Below, piece after piece: positions 1-8,673 of a DNA stretch of 64,000 nt. Position 1 is the stretch's first letter, and every line of letters starts with the position of its first letter. The stretch is from Ascidiaceihabitans sp039975415 (GTDB taxonomy: Bacteria > Pseudomonadota > Alphaproteobacteria > Rhodobacterales > Rhodobacteraceae): the NCBI RefSeq assembly GCF_039975415.1, contig NZ_JBDWHD010000002.1; one strand, 5' to 3'. Below the pieces are notes generated by a model. It made no database searches. It had not been told where the DNA came from and was given only the letters and a program-made list of their open reading frames with translations. The translations under genes and the position numbers were made by a program.

Positions 1-1138
1 CCATTTTGCGTGCAAGGCTTTCGCGCGCGTTGCGCAATGCGCCATCGATCAATTCGGCTTTTTCACCGCGTTGTGGCACCAGAATTTCAACTTTGCGGCC
101 CGCTTTAATTGCCAGCGCTTCTGCCATCAAATCCGGGTTTTCGAGATCATTGGACAAGATCAGTTGACGCGGCGGTTCGCGCACATCGTAAAACTGGCCA
201 ATGAAGGCTTCCAGCGCTTCCGCCGCATCCACGTCTACGCCAACACGCGGGTAATAATCGTGATTGCCCCAGTTCTGGTTGGCCCGGATAAAGAAGACCT
301 GCACACAGGCCTGCCCCCCTTCCAGATGCAATGCAATGATGTCGGCCTCTGACACGCCGCGCGGGTTCACGCCTTGGGCGGTTTGCACTTGGGTTAGGGC
401 TTTGATGCGGTCACGCAGCGCAGCGGCGCGTTCGAATTCCATATCATCTGAAGCCTGCGCCATTTCGCCGGCCAGTTTGGCCTGAATGTCCGCATTCTTG
501 CCGCTTAAGAATTTCTCGGCGTCTTTGACCGTTTCGCGGTATGCATCCGGGGTGATTTTGCCAACACACGGCGCAGAACAGCGTTTGATCTGATACTGCA
601 AACACGGACGCGTGCGGCTGTCAAACATCGCATTGGAACAATCGCGCAGCATAAACACCCGTTGCAATTGATTAAGCGTACGGTTGACAGCACCTGCGGA
701 CGCAAAGGGGCCATAATAGGCACCTTTTTCCTTCTTGGCACCGCGGTGTTTTTTGATTTGTGGGTAATCGTGTTCCGCAGTGACCAGAATGTTGGGAAAG
801 CTTTTGTCATCGCGCAGCAGCACATTGAACTTCGGCTTGAGCTGTTTGATCAGGTTCTGTTCCAGCAACAGCGCCTCTGTTTCGGTGCGCGTCGTCAAGA
901 ACATCATCGACGCTGTCAGGGAAATCATGCGTGCAATGCGGCCCGAATGGCCGGACGGTCTTGCATAGTTACTGACGCGTGCACGAAGATTACGGGCTTT
1001 TCCAACGTATAGAACGCGGCTTTCGCTGTCCAACATGCGGTACACACCGGGGGAGCCATCGATCGTCTTGAGATACCCCTGAATGACATCATGGCCTGTG
1101 GCTATCTGGGGTTGTGCAGCGTCGATTTCAGTCGCCAT
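1..1138 (-). CDS. uvrC: UvrABC excinuclease subunit C (3' end outside window)
   Basis: UvrC makes the dual incisions around bulky DNA lesions after UvrA/UvrB have loaded (nucleotide excision repair, cytoplasm). About 379 codons are visible from the ATG at 1138; the gene runs off the left edge, so it is partial. The N-terminal GIY-YIG nuclease is clear, with GVY at residues 31-33 and YVG at 44-46, followed by the usual central region. The UvrB-interacting UVR helix (EFERAAALRDRI) is near residues 230-245. The C-terminal RNase H-like and HhH domains are not in the window. The upstream 290 bp hold DnaA-box-like sequences. Identification is secure from the conserved N-terminal half. Confidence 0.96.
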   Translation of the reverse strand, partial: MATEIDAAQPQIATGHDVIQGYLKTIDGSPGVYRMLDSESRVLYVGKARNLRARVSNYARPSGHSGRIARMISLTASMMFLTTRTETEALLLEQNLIKQLKPKFNVLLRDDKSFPNILVTAEHDYPQIKKHRGAKKEKGAYYGPFASAGAVNRTLNQLQRVFMLRDCSNAMFDSRTRPCLQYQIKRCSAPCVGKITPDAYRETVKDAEKFLSGKNADIQAKLAGEMAQASDDMEFERAAALRDRIKALTQVQTAQGVNPRGVSEADIIALHLEGGQACVQVFFIRANQNWGNHDYYPRVGVDVDAAEALEAFIGQFYDVREPPRQLILSNDLENPDLMAEALAIKAGRKVEILVPQRGEKAELIDGALRNARESLARKM

Positions 1139-1428
1139 GTGAGTCGCTCGATTCTCTGGTTTGGCTGCAATGTAGTGCAGACCGTAGCAACAGTTAACAT
1201 ACCCACTGTTCCTGTGGATAACTCTGCCGATAACTTTTTCACAGTGGGAGATTTTCGTTAGTTTTGAAGGATTTCATGGATTTGCCTGTTTTTTAGGCAC
1301 ATATGTAACCAATTGATTTATATGTGTTTTTTATTTTTGTCATTGCAAATAATTGAAAACATTAAGTTTTTAGTAACAAATTTGTAACGAGACTTAACCC
1401 AGTGCAAAACTTTCGACCCTAGTCTCAT
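1139..1428. promoter_or_regulatory. AT-rich uvrC upstream region with DnaA-box-like sites
   Basis: This gene-free stretch is much richer in A+T than its surroundings, especially 1256-1420. TGTGGATAA at 1213-1221 is a perfect DnaA box on the minus strand. TTTTTCACA at 1235-1243 fits the relaxed consensus TTWTNCACA on the plus strand. Both lie between the arms of an inverted repeat, CCCACTGT (1202-1209) and ACAGTGGG (1241-1248). A second inverted repeat, CACATAT (1298-1304) and ATATGTG (1320-1326), follows. The region must contain the uvrC promoter. DnaA binding is inferred from motifs only. Confidence 0.5.
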
Positions 1429-2220
1429 TTATTCAACGTCTAACACATCCGCTGTTTGCCATGCCAAGTGCTGCCCACCATCGACACACAACAACTGCCC
1501 CGTTACGGCAGGCGCGTCCAGAAAGTACCCCAAAGCAGCAGTAATATCGTCCGGGTTAGCCCCACGTTGTAGCGTTGTAGCTGCCCGTTGCGTGGCAAAA
1601 TCTTGCGCTGTTTGACGTCCACCTTGCAGTGTTGGCCCCGGCCCTATGCCGTTGACCCGGATCACAGGCGCCAAGCCCTGCGCCGCAGTTTGCGTCAAAG
1701 CCCATAACCCCATTTTTGCAATTGTGTAGCTGGTAAATTCAGGGGTCAGTTTGCGCACGCGCTGGTCGATCATGTTGACGATCAAAGCACTTGCAAGCGG
1801 CTCTTGTGCGGCGTCGCGGCCCGGTTGCAACCCCTGTGCTGCCATGGCTTGCGTCAAGACAAACGGCGCCCGCAGATTGCTTTCGATGTGCCTGTCCCAG
1901 CTGTCGCGCGTGCCTGTTGTGAAATCGTCGTATTCGAAGATGGACGCGTTGTTGACCAAACACGTGATCGGTCCGCCAAGCGCGTCAGCCGCCTGCCCAA
2001 GCAACGCTTGGCTTTGTGCCTCAATCAAAAGATCAGCCTGCAAAGCAACGGCATTTCGCCCCATGCCTTTTATCTGATCGACCACATCGGATGCGCCATC
2101 GTCAGAGAATGCATAGTGCACAGCAACATTGTAGCCGCGTTGCCCCAAATACAGTGCCATTGCGCGCCCCAACCGATGGCTTGAACCGGTCACAAGGGCA
2201 TTTGGCGAATAGCGCGTCAT
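1429..2220 (-). CDS. SDR-family oxidoreductase, FolM/PTR1-like
   Basis: A 263-residue short-chain dehydrogenase/reductase, cytoplasmic and NAD(P)H-dependent. The start is the ATG at 2220 (MTRYSPNALVTGSS); a longer reading frame upstream runs into the antiporter gene and is not needed. The nucleotide-binding motif is TGSSHRLG, which matches the TGxxxRxG signature of pteridine reductases and FolM dihydromonapterin reductase rather than the usual TGxxxGxG. LVNNAS and a YTIAK catalytic Tyr-Lys follow, and VDGGQ closes the fold. This points to a reduced-pteridine or folate-type substrate, but the substrate is inferred from the motif only. It lies 17 bp behind the antiporter gene on the same strand. 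Confidence 0.82.
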   Translation of the reverse strand: MTRYSPNALVTGSSHRLGRAMALYLGQRGYNVAVHYAFSDDGASDVVDQIKGMGRNAVALQADLLIEAQSQALLGQAADALGGPITCLVNNASIFEYDDFTTGTRDSWDRHIESNLRAPFVLTQAMAAQGLQPGRDAAQEPLASALIVNMIDQRVRKLTPEFTSYTIAKMGLWALTQTAAQGLAPVIRVNGIGPGPTLQGGRQTAQDFATQRAATTLQRGANPDDITAALGYFLDAPAVTGQLLCVDGGQHLAWQTADVLDVE

Positions 2221-2237
2221 AAGGTCCGTCCTTTGGG

Positions 2238-3203
2238 TTAGATCAACACCAAAGCAAGGTAGCCCGCATACGCCGCGGTCAAGGCGATCCCCCAATTGCG
2301 GGTGATATCTTTGCGCAAATACACGAACGGGATCAGCAAGACCGAAGCACCCAACATGACCCACAGGTCAAAGCGCAAGAAAGACGGGTCCACAGGAATT
2401 GGGCCCACAAGCGTTGCGATGCCAATGATCGCCAACAAATTAAACATGTTCGATCCGATGACGTTGCCCAATGCGACATCGGCTTGTCTGCGCAGCGCCG
2501 CCATAACGGTTGTCGCAAGTTCCGGCAAAGAGGTGCCCACCGCCACCAGTGTCAGCCCAATCACGGTGTCACTGACGCCGTAGGTTTTGGCAATCACCGT
2601 GGCATTGTCCACCAATAGATCAGCGCCCAAAGGCAATCCGATCAATCCCAGCACCAAAAACGTGATGATGCGCCACCACGGCATATCGGGGTCAGCGCCT
2701 TCGACTTCTTCATCTTCATCGGGGACGGATTTACATGCAATCCGGTGCGCCTTGGCCTGTCGGAAAGCATCAAACAGAACGTATCCAAGCGCGCCTAACA
2801 AAGCGAGGCCAGCTGTCATATCAAACACACCGCGGAACGCGAGGGCGAGAAACAAAAAGGTCGCCGCCAGCATGAAGTTGAAGTTTTTGCGCGTGTCACA
2901 TTCCGAAGTATGTAGCGTCGCCATCAAGGCAGGCACACCAAGCACCAACAACACATTGGCGGTGTTCGAACCGACCACATTCCCCAATGCCAAGCCCGGT
3001 GCATCGTCCAAAATTGCCGATATCGCAATCAACAATTCAGGCGCGGATGTACCAAAAGCAACAATCGTCAAACTGACGATCAAAGCTGGTACGCCAAGAC
3101 GCAGCGACAGGTTCACAGCACCTTTGACCAACGCGTCACCCGCCAAAAGCAAGATGACCAGTCCAAGCCCGGACAGCAACCATGGCATCAACGCTTCCAT
3201 CAT
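2238..3203 (-). CDS. Calcium/sodium antiporter (YrbG family)
   Basis: A 321-residue inner-membrane exchanger of the Ca2+:cation antiporter superfamily, expected to swap Na+ for Ca2+ across the membrane. Two inverted homologous halves each carry the alpha-repeat motif: GNVVGSNTANVLLVLG in the N-terminal half and GNVIGSNMFNLLAIIG in the C-terminal half, with GTSAPEL and GTSLPEL just upstream of each. About ten hydrophobic segments surround an acidic cytoplasmic loop (DEDEEVEGADPD). The ATG at 3203 overlaps the stop of the 55-residue gene upstream (ATGA), which suggests translational coupling. Length and motifs are normal for the family; ion specificity is inferred. Confidence 0.93.
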   Translation of the reverse strand: MMEALMPWLLSGLGLVILLLAGDALVKGAVNLSLRLGVPALIVSLTIVAFGTSAPELLIAISAILDDAPGLALGNVVGSNTANVLLVLGVPALMATLHTSECDTRKNFNFMLAATFLFLALAFRGVFDMTAGLALLGALGYVLFDAFRQAKAHRIACKSVPDEDEEVEGADPDMPWWRIITFLVLGLIGLPLGADLLVDNATVIAKTYGVSDTVIGLTLVAVGTSLPELATTVMAALRRQADVALGNVIGSNMFNLLAIIGIATLVGPIPVDPSFLRFDLWVMLGASVLLIPFVYLRKDITRNWGIALTAAYAGYLALVLI

Positions 3204-3367
3204 GCGTCCCCTTTACCGCAGGCACAGGGACCGGAACCGATCTTGTGACGCTTGCACGCTTTGCATTTGGTGGATTTCAGTCGCTTGCCGCCAATCCAAT
3301 GCAGTTTTCCGAACATCGCAAGCGCGCCCATGAAAACCAGAAACAGAATAACGACTTTAGACATCAT
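3200..3367 (-). CDS. Small membrane protein with four-Cys tail
   Basis: A 55-residue protein starting at ATG 3367 (a second ATG follows at once, 3364). The first 20 residues form one hydrophobic segment. The rest is basic and holds C35-x2-C38 and C48-x-C50 with Lys/Arg/Gly around them, a plausible zinc or metal site facing one side of the membrane. It starts 4 bp after the sppA stop and its own stop overlaps the antiporter start (ATGA at 3200-3203), so it is clearly part of the sppA-antiporter transcript. I do not recognise a named family and assign no function. The tight packing argues that it is a real gene. Confidence 0.75.
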   Translation of the reverse strand: MMSKVVILFLVFMGALAMFGKLHWIGGKRLKSTKCKACKRHKIGSGPCACGKGDA

Positions 3368-3371
3368 GCGG

Positions 3372-4169
3372 TCACAGCCCAAACTGGGCATATGCAGCCC
3401 GTTCTTCGATGTTGGTGACTGCGTCTTGCATCAGCTGTGCCCCGAAACGCGCCAGAAACGGCTTCTTAACACCATAGCGGTTAATTTTGACTTTCTCACC
3501 AAAGCGATCCTGCAACATTGGCTTTAAGTGGCCAATGCCATCGATCAAACCCAGTTCCGTGGCTTTGCGGGCCAGCCAGACTTCTCCGGTGAACAAATCC
3601 ATCTCTTGGGTCAGCTTTGCACCGCGACGTGCCGTAACGTGGCCCTTGAAATTACCATGCAGCTCTTCCAGCAAGCCCTTCAGTCGCGCCACATCTTCCG
3701 GATTTTCCGGGCGGAACGGGTCCAGCATCGATTTCGATTTTCCGGCTGTGTAAACGCGGCGCTCGACCCCTTGCTTTGCCAGCAATTCATGGGCCCCGAA
3801 ACCGGCAGATATCACCCCGATTGACCCAAGAATAGAGCTTTCATCGGCGTAAATCTCGTCTGCGGCTGTGGCCAGCCAATACCCACCTGATGCCGCAACA
3901 TCTTCGACAAATGCCAAAACGGGGATGTCTTTTTCATCCGCAAGCCGTCGAATGCGCGCCGCAATAAGCGACGATTGCACAGGGCTGCCACCGGGTGAAT
4001 TTATTTCAAGGGCGACGGCTGCAGGCTTTCCTTTGGAAAAAGCCCGCTCGATGACGGCAGTCAGGCCCGCGTCATTCAATGCGCCACGTCCCCCGCCCGC
4101 GATCACCCCTTGCAGGCGGATCACAGATACGGTGGGTTCGGATTTGATAAAGGGTATCCAGCGTTTCAT
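3372..4169 (-). CDS. sppA: S49-family signal peptide peptidase (short SppA type)
   Basis: A 265-residue serine peptidase expected to degrade cleaved signal peptides or membrane-protein fragments at the inner membrane. This is the single-domain form, about the size of Bacillus SppA rather than the double-length E. coli enzyme. The Ser-Lys dyad is visible: Ser94 in AASGGYW, and Lys146 in YTAGKSKSML, about 52 residues later as in the family. ALEINSPGGSPVQSS forms the oxyanion region. The start at ATG 4169 (MKRWIPF) is chosen because the family core begins shortly after; a longer frame would overlap the ABC permease gene. No strong N-terminal membrane anchor is seen. Confidence 0.88.
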   Translation of the reverse strand: MKRWIPFIKSEPTVSVIRLQGVIAGGGRGALNDAGLTAVIERAFSKGKPAAVALEINSPGGSPVQSSLIAARIRRLADEKDIPVLAFVEDVAASGGYWLATAADEIYADESSILGSIGVISAGFGAHELLAKQGVERRVYTAGKSKSMLDPFRPENPEDVARLKGLLEELHGNFKGHVTARRGAKLTQEMDLFTGEVWLARKATELGLIDGIGHLKPMLQDRFGEKVKINRYGVKKPFLARFGAQLMQDAVTNIEERAAYAQFGL

Positions 4170-4260
4170 TGAATGCCATGTAGATTGACAGGCACCCTCG
4201 CACAAGGCCTGCGACAAATCGAACGACCTGTGGGGGATCAATGCAACGCTTTCCGCCGCG

Positions 4261-5022
4261 TCACTGGCGAATGCGCCAGCCACTTTTGAAAATCCAGTAG
4301 ACTGCAGCCAAACACATCGTTGAAAACAGACCGATGGCCAACAAGCTGGTCAGCACCGGCACGTCCTCAAGTCCGAAGAAGGCCCAGCGGAAACCCGACA
4401 CCAGATACACAACCGGATTGAACATCGAAATGGTTTGCCAAACCGGGGGCAACATCGAAATGGAATAGAACGATCCCCCCAGAAACACCAACGGCGTCAC
4501 AATCAGCAAAGGCACCAGTTGCAGCTGCTCAAAGTTGCCAGCCCAAATGCCGATGATGAACCCGAACAGCGCAAAACTGAAGCATGTCAGCAGCAAAAAT
4601 GCGATCATGGCCAAAGGATGCGCGATCTGGATGTCCACAAAGAAGAACGACGTGCCAAGGATGACAGTGCCAATGAAAAACGCCTTGGTGGCTGCCGCCC
4701 CCACATAGCCCACGACGATCTCGAGAAAGCTAAGCGGCGCTGACAACAATTCATAAATCGTGCCGATGAACTTGGGGAAATAAATGCCAAATGATGCGTT
4801 AGATATGGCCTGGGTCATAACCGTCAACATGATCAACCCCGGTACGATAAACGCCCCATAACTGACGCCATCCACCTCGTCGATGCGGCTGCCGATGGCG
4901 GCCCCGAACACCACGAAATACAAAGACGTCGAAATGATGGGCGAGATAAAGCTTTGCACAAAGGTTCTGAAAAATCGCGTCATTTCAAACACATAAATCG
5001 CGCGAATTGCTGTCCAGTTCAT
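4261..5022 (-). CDS. ABC-2 type transporter permease (YadH-like)
   Basis: A 253-residue inner-membrane permease of the ABC-2 family with about six hydrophobic segments. It pairs with the ATPase encoded just upstream; the ATG at 5022 overlaps the ATPase stop by 4 bp. Length and sequence layout (a polar N-terminus, SFGIYFPKFIGTIYELLSAP in the first cytoplasmic region, GGSFYSI before the last segments) fit the YadH/NodJ/DrrB type of exporter. The exported substrate is unknown in this family and cannot be told from the sequence. With the ATPase it should form a dimer-of-dimers export complex. Confidence 0.9.
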   Translation of the reverse strand: MNWTAIRAIYVFEMTRFFRTFVQSFISPIISTSLYFVVFGAAIGSRIDEVDGVSYGAFIVPGLIMLTVMTQAISNASFGIYFPKFIGTIYELLSAPLSFLEIVVGYVGAAATKAFFIGTVILGTSFFFVDIQIAHPLAMIAFLLLTCFSFALFGFIIGIWAGNFEQLQLVPLLIVTPLVFLGGSFYSISMLPPVWQTISMFNPVVYLVSGFRWAFFGLEDVPVLTSLLAIGLFSTMCLAAVYWIFKSGWRIRQ

Positions 5023-5948
5023 GCTGCATCCTCCTGCAACAGGGTCACAAAGATATCTTCCAAACTGCTTTGACGCGTCACAACGTCTTTCAACGTCAAC
5101 CCTGCTTTGGCCACATCATTCAACAGTTGGGTAATGCCAGTGCGCTCCTTGCGGGTGTCATAGGTGTAGATCAATGCCTCACCATCGGGCGACAGGCTTA
5201 GACCGTGGACGCCCAGCGCGGCAGGCACCGCTTCCAAAGGCGCTGTCAGTTGCACCTCCAACTGCTTTTTGCCCATCTGGGCCATCAGCTTGTCTTTGTC
5301 TTCCACCAACAGCAATTCGCCATTTGCAATCACGCCCACACGGTCAGCAATGGCTTCTGCTTCTTCGATGTAGTGGGTTGTCAGGATGATGGTGACGCCA
5401 TCAGCCTTCAAATCGGCCACAATGTCCCACATGTCCTTGCGCAATTCCACATCAACGCCCGCGGTTGGTTCGTCCAGAAACAGAACACGCGGCGAATGGG
5501 CCAAGGCCTTGGCAATCAAAACGCGGCGCTTCATGCCGCCCGACAATTCCTTGACCTGATTGTTGCGTTTATCCCAAAGGGACAGACGTTTTAGGATGGT
5601 TTCGATCATGCCCATGTCGCGTTTTTTGCCAAACAACCCCTGGCTGAACCGGACCGTGTTCAGAACCTTTTCGAATGGTTCCAAAGCAACTTCCTGCGGC
5701 ACAAGGCCAATCATGCTGCGCGCGGCACGAAAGTCTGTTTCGATGTCGTGACCACCAACCGAAATATGCCCCGAAGTCGCGGTCGTAATGCCACAAATCG
5801 TTGAAATCAGTGTCGTCTTTCCAGCCCCGTTGGGGCCAAGCAAAGCGATGATCTCACCTTCATCAATCGACAAGGTGACACCTTTCAGTGCCTCAAAGCC
5901 ACCAGCGTAGGCTTTGCGTAGGTCTTTAATATCCAAAATCACCGACAT
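5019..5948 (-). CDS. ABC transporter ATP-binding protein (YadG-like)
   Basis: A 309-residue ATPase that drives the permease encoded after it. Walker A is GPNGAGKTT (about residues 38-46), the signature motif is LSGGMKRR, Walker B is VLFLDEPTAGVD, and the switch His lies in LTTHYIEEAE. The C-terminal 80 residues form the extra domain seen in YadG/CcmA-type ABC-2 ATPases. Length and layout match E. coli YadG (about 308 residues) closely. The pair is a self-contained exporter with no periplasmic partner nearby. The substrate is unknown. Confidence 0.92.
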   Translation of the reverse strand: MSVILDIKDLRKAYAGGFEALKGVTLSIDEGEIIALLGPNGAGKTTLISTICGITTATSGHISVGGHDIETDFRAARSMIGLVPQEVALEPFEKVLNTVRFSQGLFGKKRDMGMIETILKRLSLWDKRNNQVKELSGGMKRRVLIAKALAHSPRVLFLDEPTAGVDVELRKDMWDIVADLKADGVTIILTTHYIEEAEAIADRVGVIANGELLLVEDKDKLMAQMGKKQLEVQLTAPLEAVPAALGVHGLSLSPDGEALIYTYDTRKERTGITQLLNDVAKAGLTLKDVVTRQSSLEDIFVTLLQEDAA

Positions 5949-6029
5949 ACGTATCCCCTTGGCTTTTGCCGCACCCTAGGGCGCATTGTTCGGCGCGGCA
6001 ATGAACACAAGCTGTTCGGAGATGCGCAA

Positions 6030-6551
6030 TTAATCCTTGCCAGTCAAACGGCCCAACCATCCCTTTTTCTCGGGCTGTTCCGCGTCCGTTTCGTCCATGG
6101 CCGGGTCAGCGGGGCCCTCAAGATGGGTTTGCAGGTTCGTAAAGAACTGATCCGCCATTTTCTTGGCAAATCCGTCGATAATACGGCTGCCCAATTGCGC
6201 CAGTTTTCCGCCAACCTTGGCTTCAACATCATAGCTCAGTTCGGTGCCGCCCTCTGATGGCTTCATAGATACTTCGGCGCCGCCTTTGGCAAAACCCGCG
6301 GCACCGCCTTTGCCTTCGCCTGAAATCGTCAGTGATTGGTTTTCAACCATATCAGACAGTGTCACGGCCCCTTTGAATGTCGCTTTCACAGGGCCCACTT
6401 TTTGGGTCACAGAAGCTTCAAATCCCTCTTCGGGCGATCCTGTCACCTCTGTCGCACCGGGCACACACGCCTTCAAAACATCCGGATTCAAAAGCGCTGC
6501 AAATACGTCTTCAGGGGATGCGGCAATCTGGCGGGTGTCTGTCATTTTCAT
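6030..6551 (-). CDS. CoxG-like SRPBCC-fold protein
   Basis: A 173-residue protein of the START/SRPBCC fold, in the family of carbon monoxide dehydrogenase subunit G. The typical features are DVFAALLNPDVLKACVPG near the N-terminus, VGPVKATFKG in the middle, and a C-terminal helix (IIDGFAKKMADQFFTNL). CoxG anchors or matures molybdenum hydroxylases in some bacteria, but no coxL/coxM/coxS genes are adjacent, so a link to CO oxidation is not supported here. The tail after residue 145 is acidic and low-complexity. The start ATG at 6551 gives a full domain. Confidence 0.82.
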   Translation of the reverse strand: MKMTDTRQIAASPEDVFAALLNPDVLKACVPGATEVTGSPEEGFEASVTQKVGPVKATFKGAVTLSDMVENQSLTISGEGKGGAAGFAKGGAEVSMKPSEGGTELSYDVEAKVGGKLAQLGSRIIDGFAKKMADQFFTNLQTHLEGPADPAMDETDAEQPEKKGWLGRLTGKD

Positions 6552-6643
6552 CAGGCAGGTCCTTTTTTGGGCTTAAGACTGCATATCCGTTTCAGTGCAG
6601 ATTGGCTATTGCCGAAAGCGACATCCATGATACCGAATGAACC

Positions 6644-7627
6644 ATGTCACAAGCCCCAACCAACACAGCGACACTTGGGATCATCTTCGTTCTTGTGGGT
6701 GTCTTTTGCATATCTATCAACGACATGCTGATCAAACAGCTGTCTGGCGGATACCCCTTGCACCAGATTGTGTTTGCACGGTCTTTCATCGGCATTCTGT
6801 TTTCTCTGATACTGGTACAGCTGGAAGGCGGGTGGCGGATCTTGTACACCAGAAGGCCCGGCATCCATGTGGTGCGTGGGCTTTTGATCGTGATCTCGAA
6901 CATGACATTTTTTCTAGCACTGGCCGCTTTGCCACTTGCCGACGCCACGGCGCTTTTCTTTGCCGCACCTTTGTTCATCACGCTTCTGTCGATCCCGATC
7001 CTGGGCGAAAAGGTCGGCCCCTTGCGGTTGGGCGCCGTTGTCTTCGGCTTTGTCGGGGTGATTGTGATGCAGCGCCCATGGGAAGGCGCGGGCAACATAG
7101 GTACCTCGCGTATCGTTCTTTTGCTGCCAGTTGCGGCCGCATTGACCTATGCGCTGACGCAACTTCTGACACGCAAACTTGGGGTCGAAAGCAAAGCCTC
7201 TGCGCTGGCGGTTTATATTCAGGGCATGTTCATCGTGGTGTCTGCCGGTTTCTTTTTGGTGGCTGGAGACGGGCGTTTCGCCCTTGGCAGCAGCAACCCT
7301 TCGGTGCAATTTTTGCTTAGGGCATGGGTTTGGCCCGATCAAAACGACCTTTGGGTCTTTGTGGGTCTTGGCCTGAATGCGGCCATCATCGGCTATTGCC
7401 TAAGCCAGGCCTACAGGGTGGCCGACGCCGCAACCGTGGCCCCTTTTGAATACGTCGGACTGCCTTTGGCCGTCTTCTGGGGGTTCTTTATTTTCGCTGA
7501 ATTGCCCGTGTTCGAGGTGTGGATAGGGATCACAATGATCCTGTCATCGGGCGTGTTTGTGTTTTTGCGCGAAAGATACAAAACTCGGGCGGCCAAACCG
7601 ATCCGGGGCCGCATCAAGGGACGCTGA
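6644..7627 (+). CDS. DMT-superfamily (EamA) permease
   Basis: A 327-residue inner-membrane protein with about ten hydrophobic segments in two EamA repeats. The first repeat includes the typical ISNMTFFLALAALPLADA, and the second ends in FEYVGLPLAVFWGFFIFAELP. These proteins export or import small metabolites such as amino acids; the substrate cannot be told. The gene stands alone on the plus strand between two minus-strand genes, divergent from the CoxG-like gene, so the 92 bp at 6552-6643 hold both promoters. The start ATG at 6644 is supported by the first membrane segment beginning at residue 8. Confidence 0.88.
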   Translation: MSQAPTNTATLGIIFVLVGVFCISINDMLIKQLSGGYPLHQIVFARSFIGILFSLILVQLEGGWRILYTRRPGIHVVRGLLIVISNMTFFLALAALPLADATALFFAAPLFITLLSIPILGEKVGPLRLGAVVFGFVGVIVMQRPWEGAGNIGTSRIVLLLPVAAALTYALTQLLTRKLGVESKASALAVYIQGMFIVVSAGFFLVAGDGRFALGSSNPSVQFLLRAWVWPDQNDLWVFVGLGLNAAIIGYCLSQAYRVADAATVAPFEYVGLPLAVFWGFFIFAELPVFEVWIGITMILSSGVFVFLRERYKTRAAKPIRGRIKGR

Positions 7628-7681
7628 CCGGACATGGCACGTCGCTTGCAAATCGTTGCGTTCTAAAAAGGTATCCGCCGC

Positions 7682-8650
7682 CTAGTCCGCGCTGATTTTA
7701 ACAACCACTTTGCCCGTGGCTTTTCGGGTACGCAGCAAATCAAGGGCTGTGTTCGCGTCCTCCAAAGCGTGCACGGAACTGACATGAGGCTTGATTTTCC
7801 CTGCACTGTACCAATCGATCAAAGTGGCAAAACTGTCAGTTAGAACCTTCGGCTTCACACGCACGTATCCGCCCCAATAAAAACCGATCACTGTCAGGTT
7901 TTTCACAAGCAAATGGTTGGCTGGAATTTGTGGCACATCACCCGATGCAAATCCCAATGGCAACAATCGCGCTTCGGGGTTACATGCCCGCATGGCCGCT
8001 TTGAATTGGTCGCCCCCGATTGGGTCGTACACAACATCCGCCCCCCCCAAGGACTTGACGACATCCCGAATATCCTCGGTTTCAGAACAAATCAGATGGT
8101 CCGCGCCCGCGGCTTTGCACAATTCCAGCTTGGCGGCCCCACGGGCACAGGCAATAACCTCTGCTCCCATGATTTTGCCCACCTCGATCGCGGTCAATCC
8201 AACGCCTCCGGACGCCCCAAGAACAAGCAACCGTTCACCTGGCTGTAACTGTGCTTTGTAATCCAGAGCCACGTGGCTGGTGCCGTAAGCCACTAGAAAC
8301 GCCGCCGCGTCCAGACTGTCCATATCGTCGGGTACGGGCACGCAAATCCCCGCTGGTATCGCGGCGTAGTCCGCCAGTCCACCAAACCCCGAATACGCAC
8401 CCACCTTTTGGCCGACATGCAACCCCTCGACCCCATCGCCCAGCGCTTCGATGGTGCCGCACAACTCCATGCCGACGGTCGCAGGCAATTGCGGTTTTTC
8501 CTGATAAGTACCTTTGATAACCAGCGTGTCCCCGAAGTTCAGCCCGCAGGCGTGAACCTTGACCAGTACGTCTCCGGCCAGCGGCGTGGGCTTTTCAACC
8601 TCGCGCAGTTCCAAAGGCTGCCCCAATTCCACCACTTGCATTGCGCGCAT
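7682..8650 (-). CDS. NADPH:quinone oxidoreductase family protein (zinc-free MDR)
   Basis: A 322-residue medium-chain dehydrogenase/reductase. The GroES-like N-terminal half contains GLNFGDTLVIKGTYQ and VGMELCGTIEALGDGV but lacks the catalytic zinc ligands of alcohol dehydrogenases. The Rossmann half starts at LVLGASGGVGLTAIEVGK, a typical NADPH-binding AxxGxxG. The reaction is probably reduction of a quinone or an enone; the substrate is not known. The ATG at 8650 is preferred over a GTG one codon upstream because AAGGG lies about 7 bp before it. It follows the 82-residue membrane protein gene on the same strand. Confidence 0.88.
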   Translation of the reverse strand: MRAMQVVELGQPLELREVEKPTPLAGDVLVKVHACGLNFGDTLVIKGTYQEKPQLPATVGMELCGTIEALGDGVEGLHVGQKVGAYSGFGGLADYAAIPAGICVPVPDDMDSLDAAAFLVAYGTSHVALDYKAQLQPGERLLVLGASGGVGLTAIEVGKIMGAEVIACARGAAKLELCKAAGADHLICSETEDIRDVVKSLGGADVVYDPIGGDQFKAAMRACNPEARLLPLGFASGDVPQIPANHLLVKNLTVIGFYWGGYVRVKPKVLTDSFATLIDWYSAGKIKPHVSSVHALEDANTALDLLRTRKATGKVVVKISAD

Positions 8651-8673
8651 CACATCACCCTTTTGTCGATGGT

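Noticed and set aside
1202..1430. Possible chromosomal origin of replication at the AT-rich DnaA-box region.
   Set aside because: Only two boxes are present, and the usual neighbours of alphaproteobacterial origins (hemE, parAB, dnaA, rho) are absent. A promoter with DnaA control is a simpler reading.
7628..7681. tRNA or other RNA genes in intergenic gaps.
   Set aside because: No tRNA-like T-loop or acceptor pairs were recognised in any of the gaps read, and no rRNA sequence is present.
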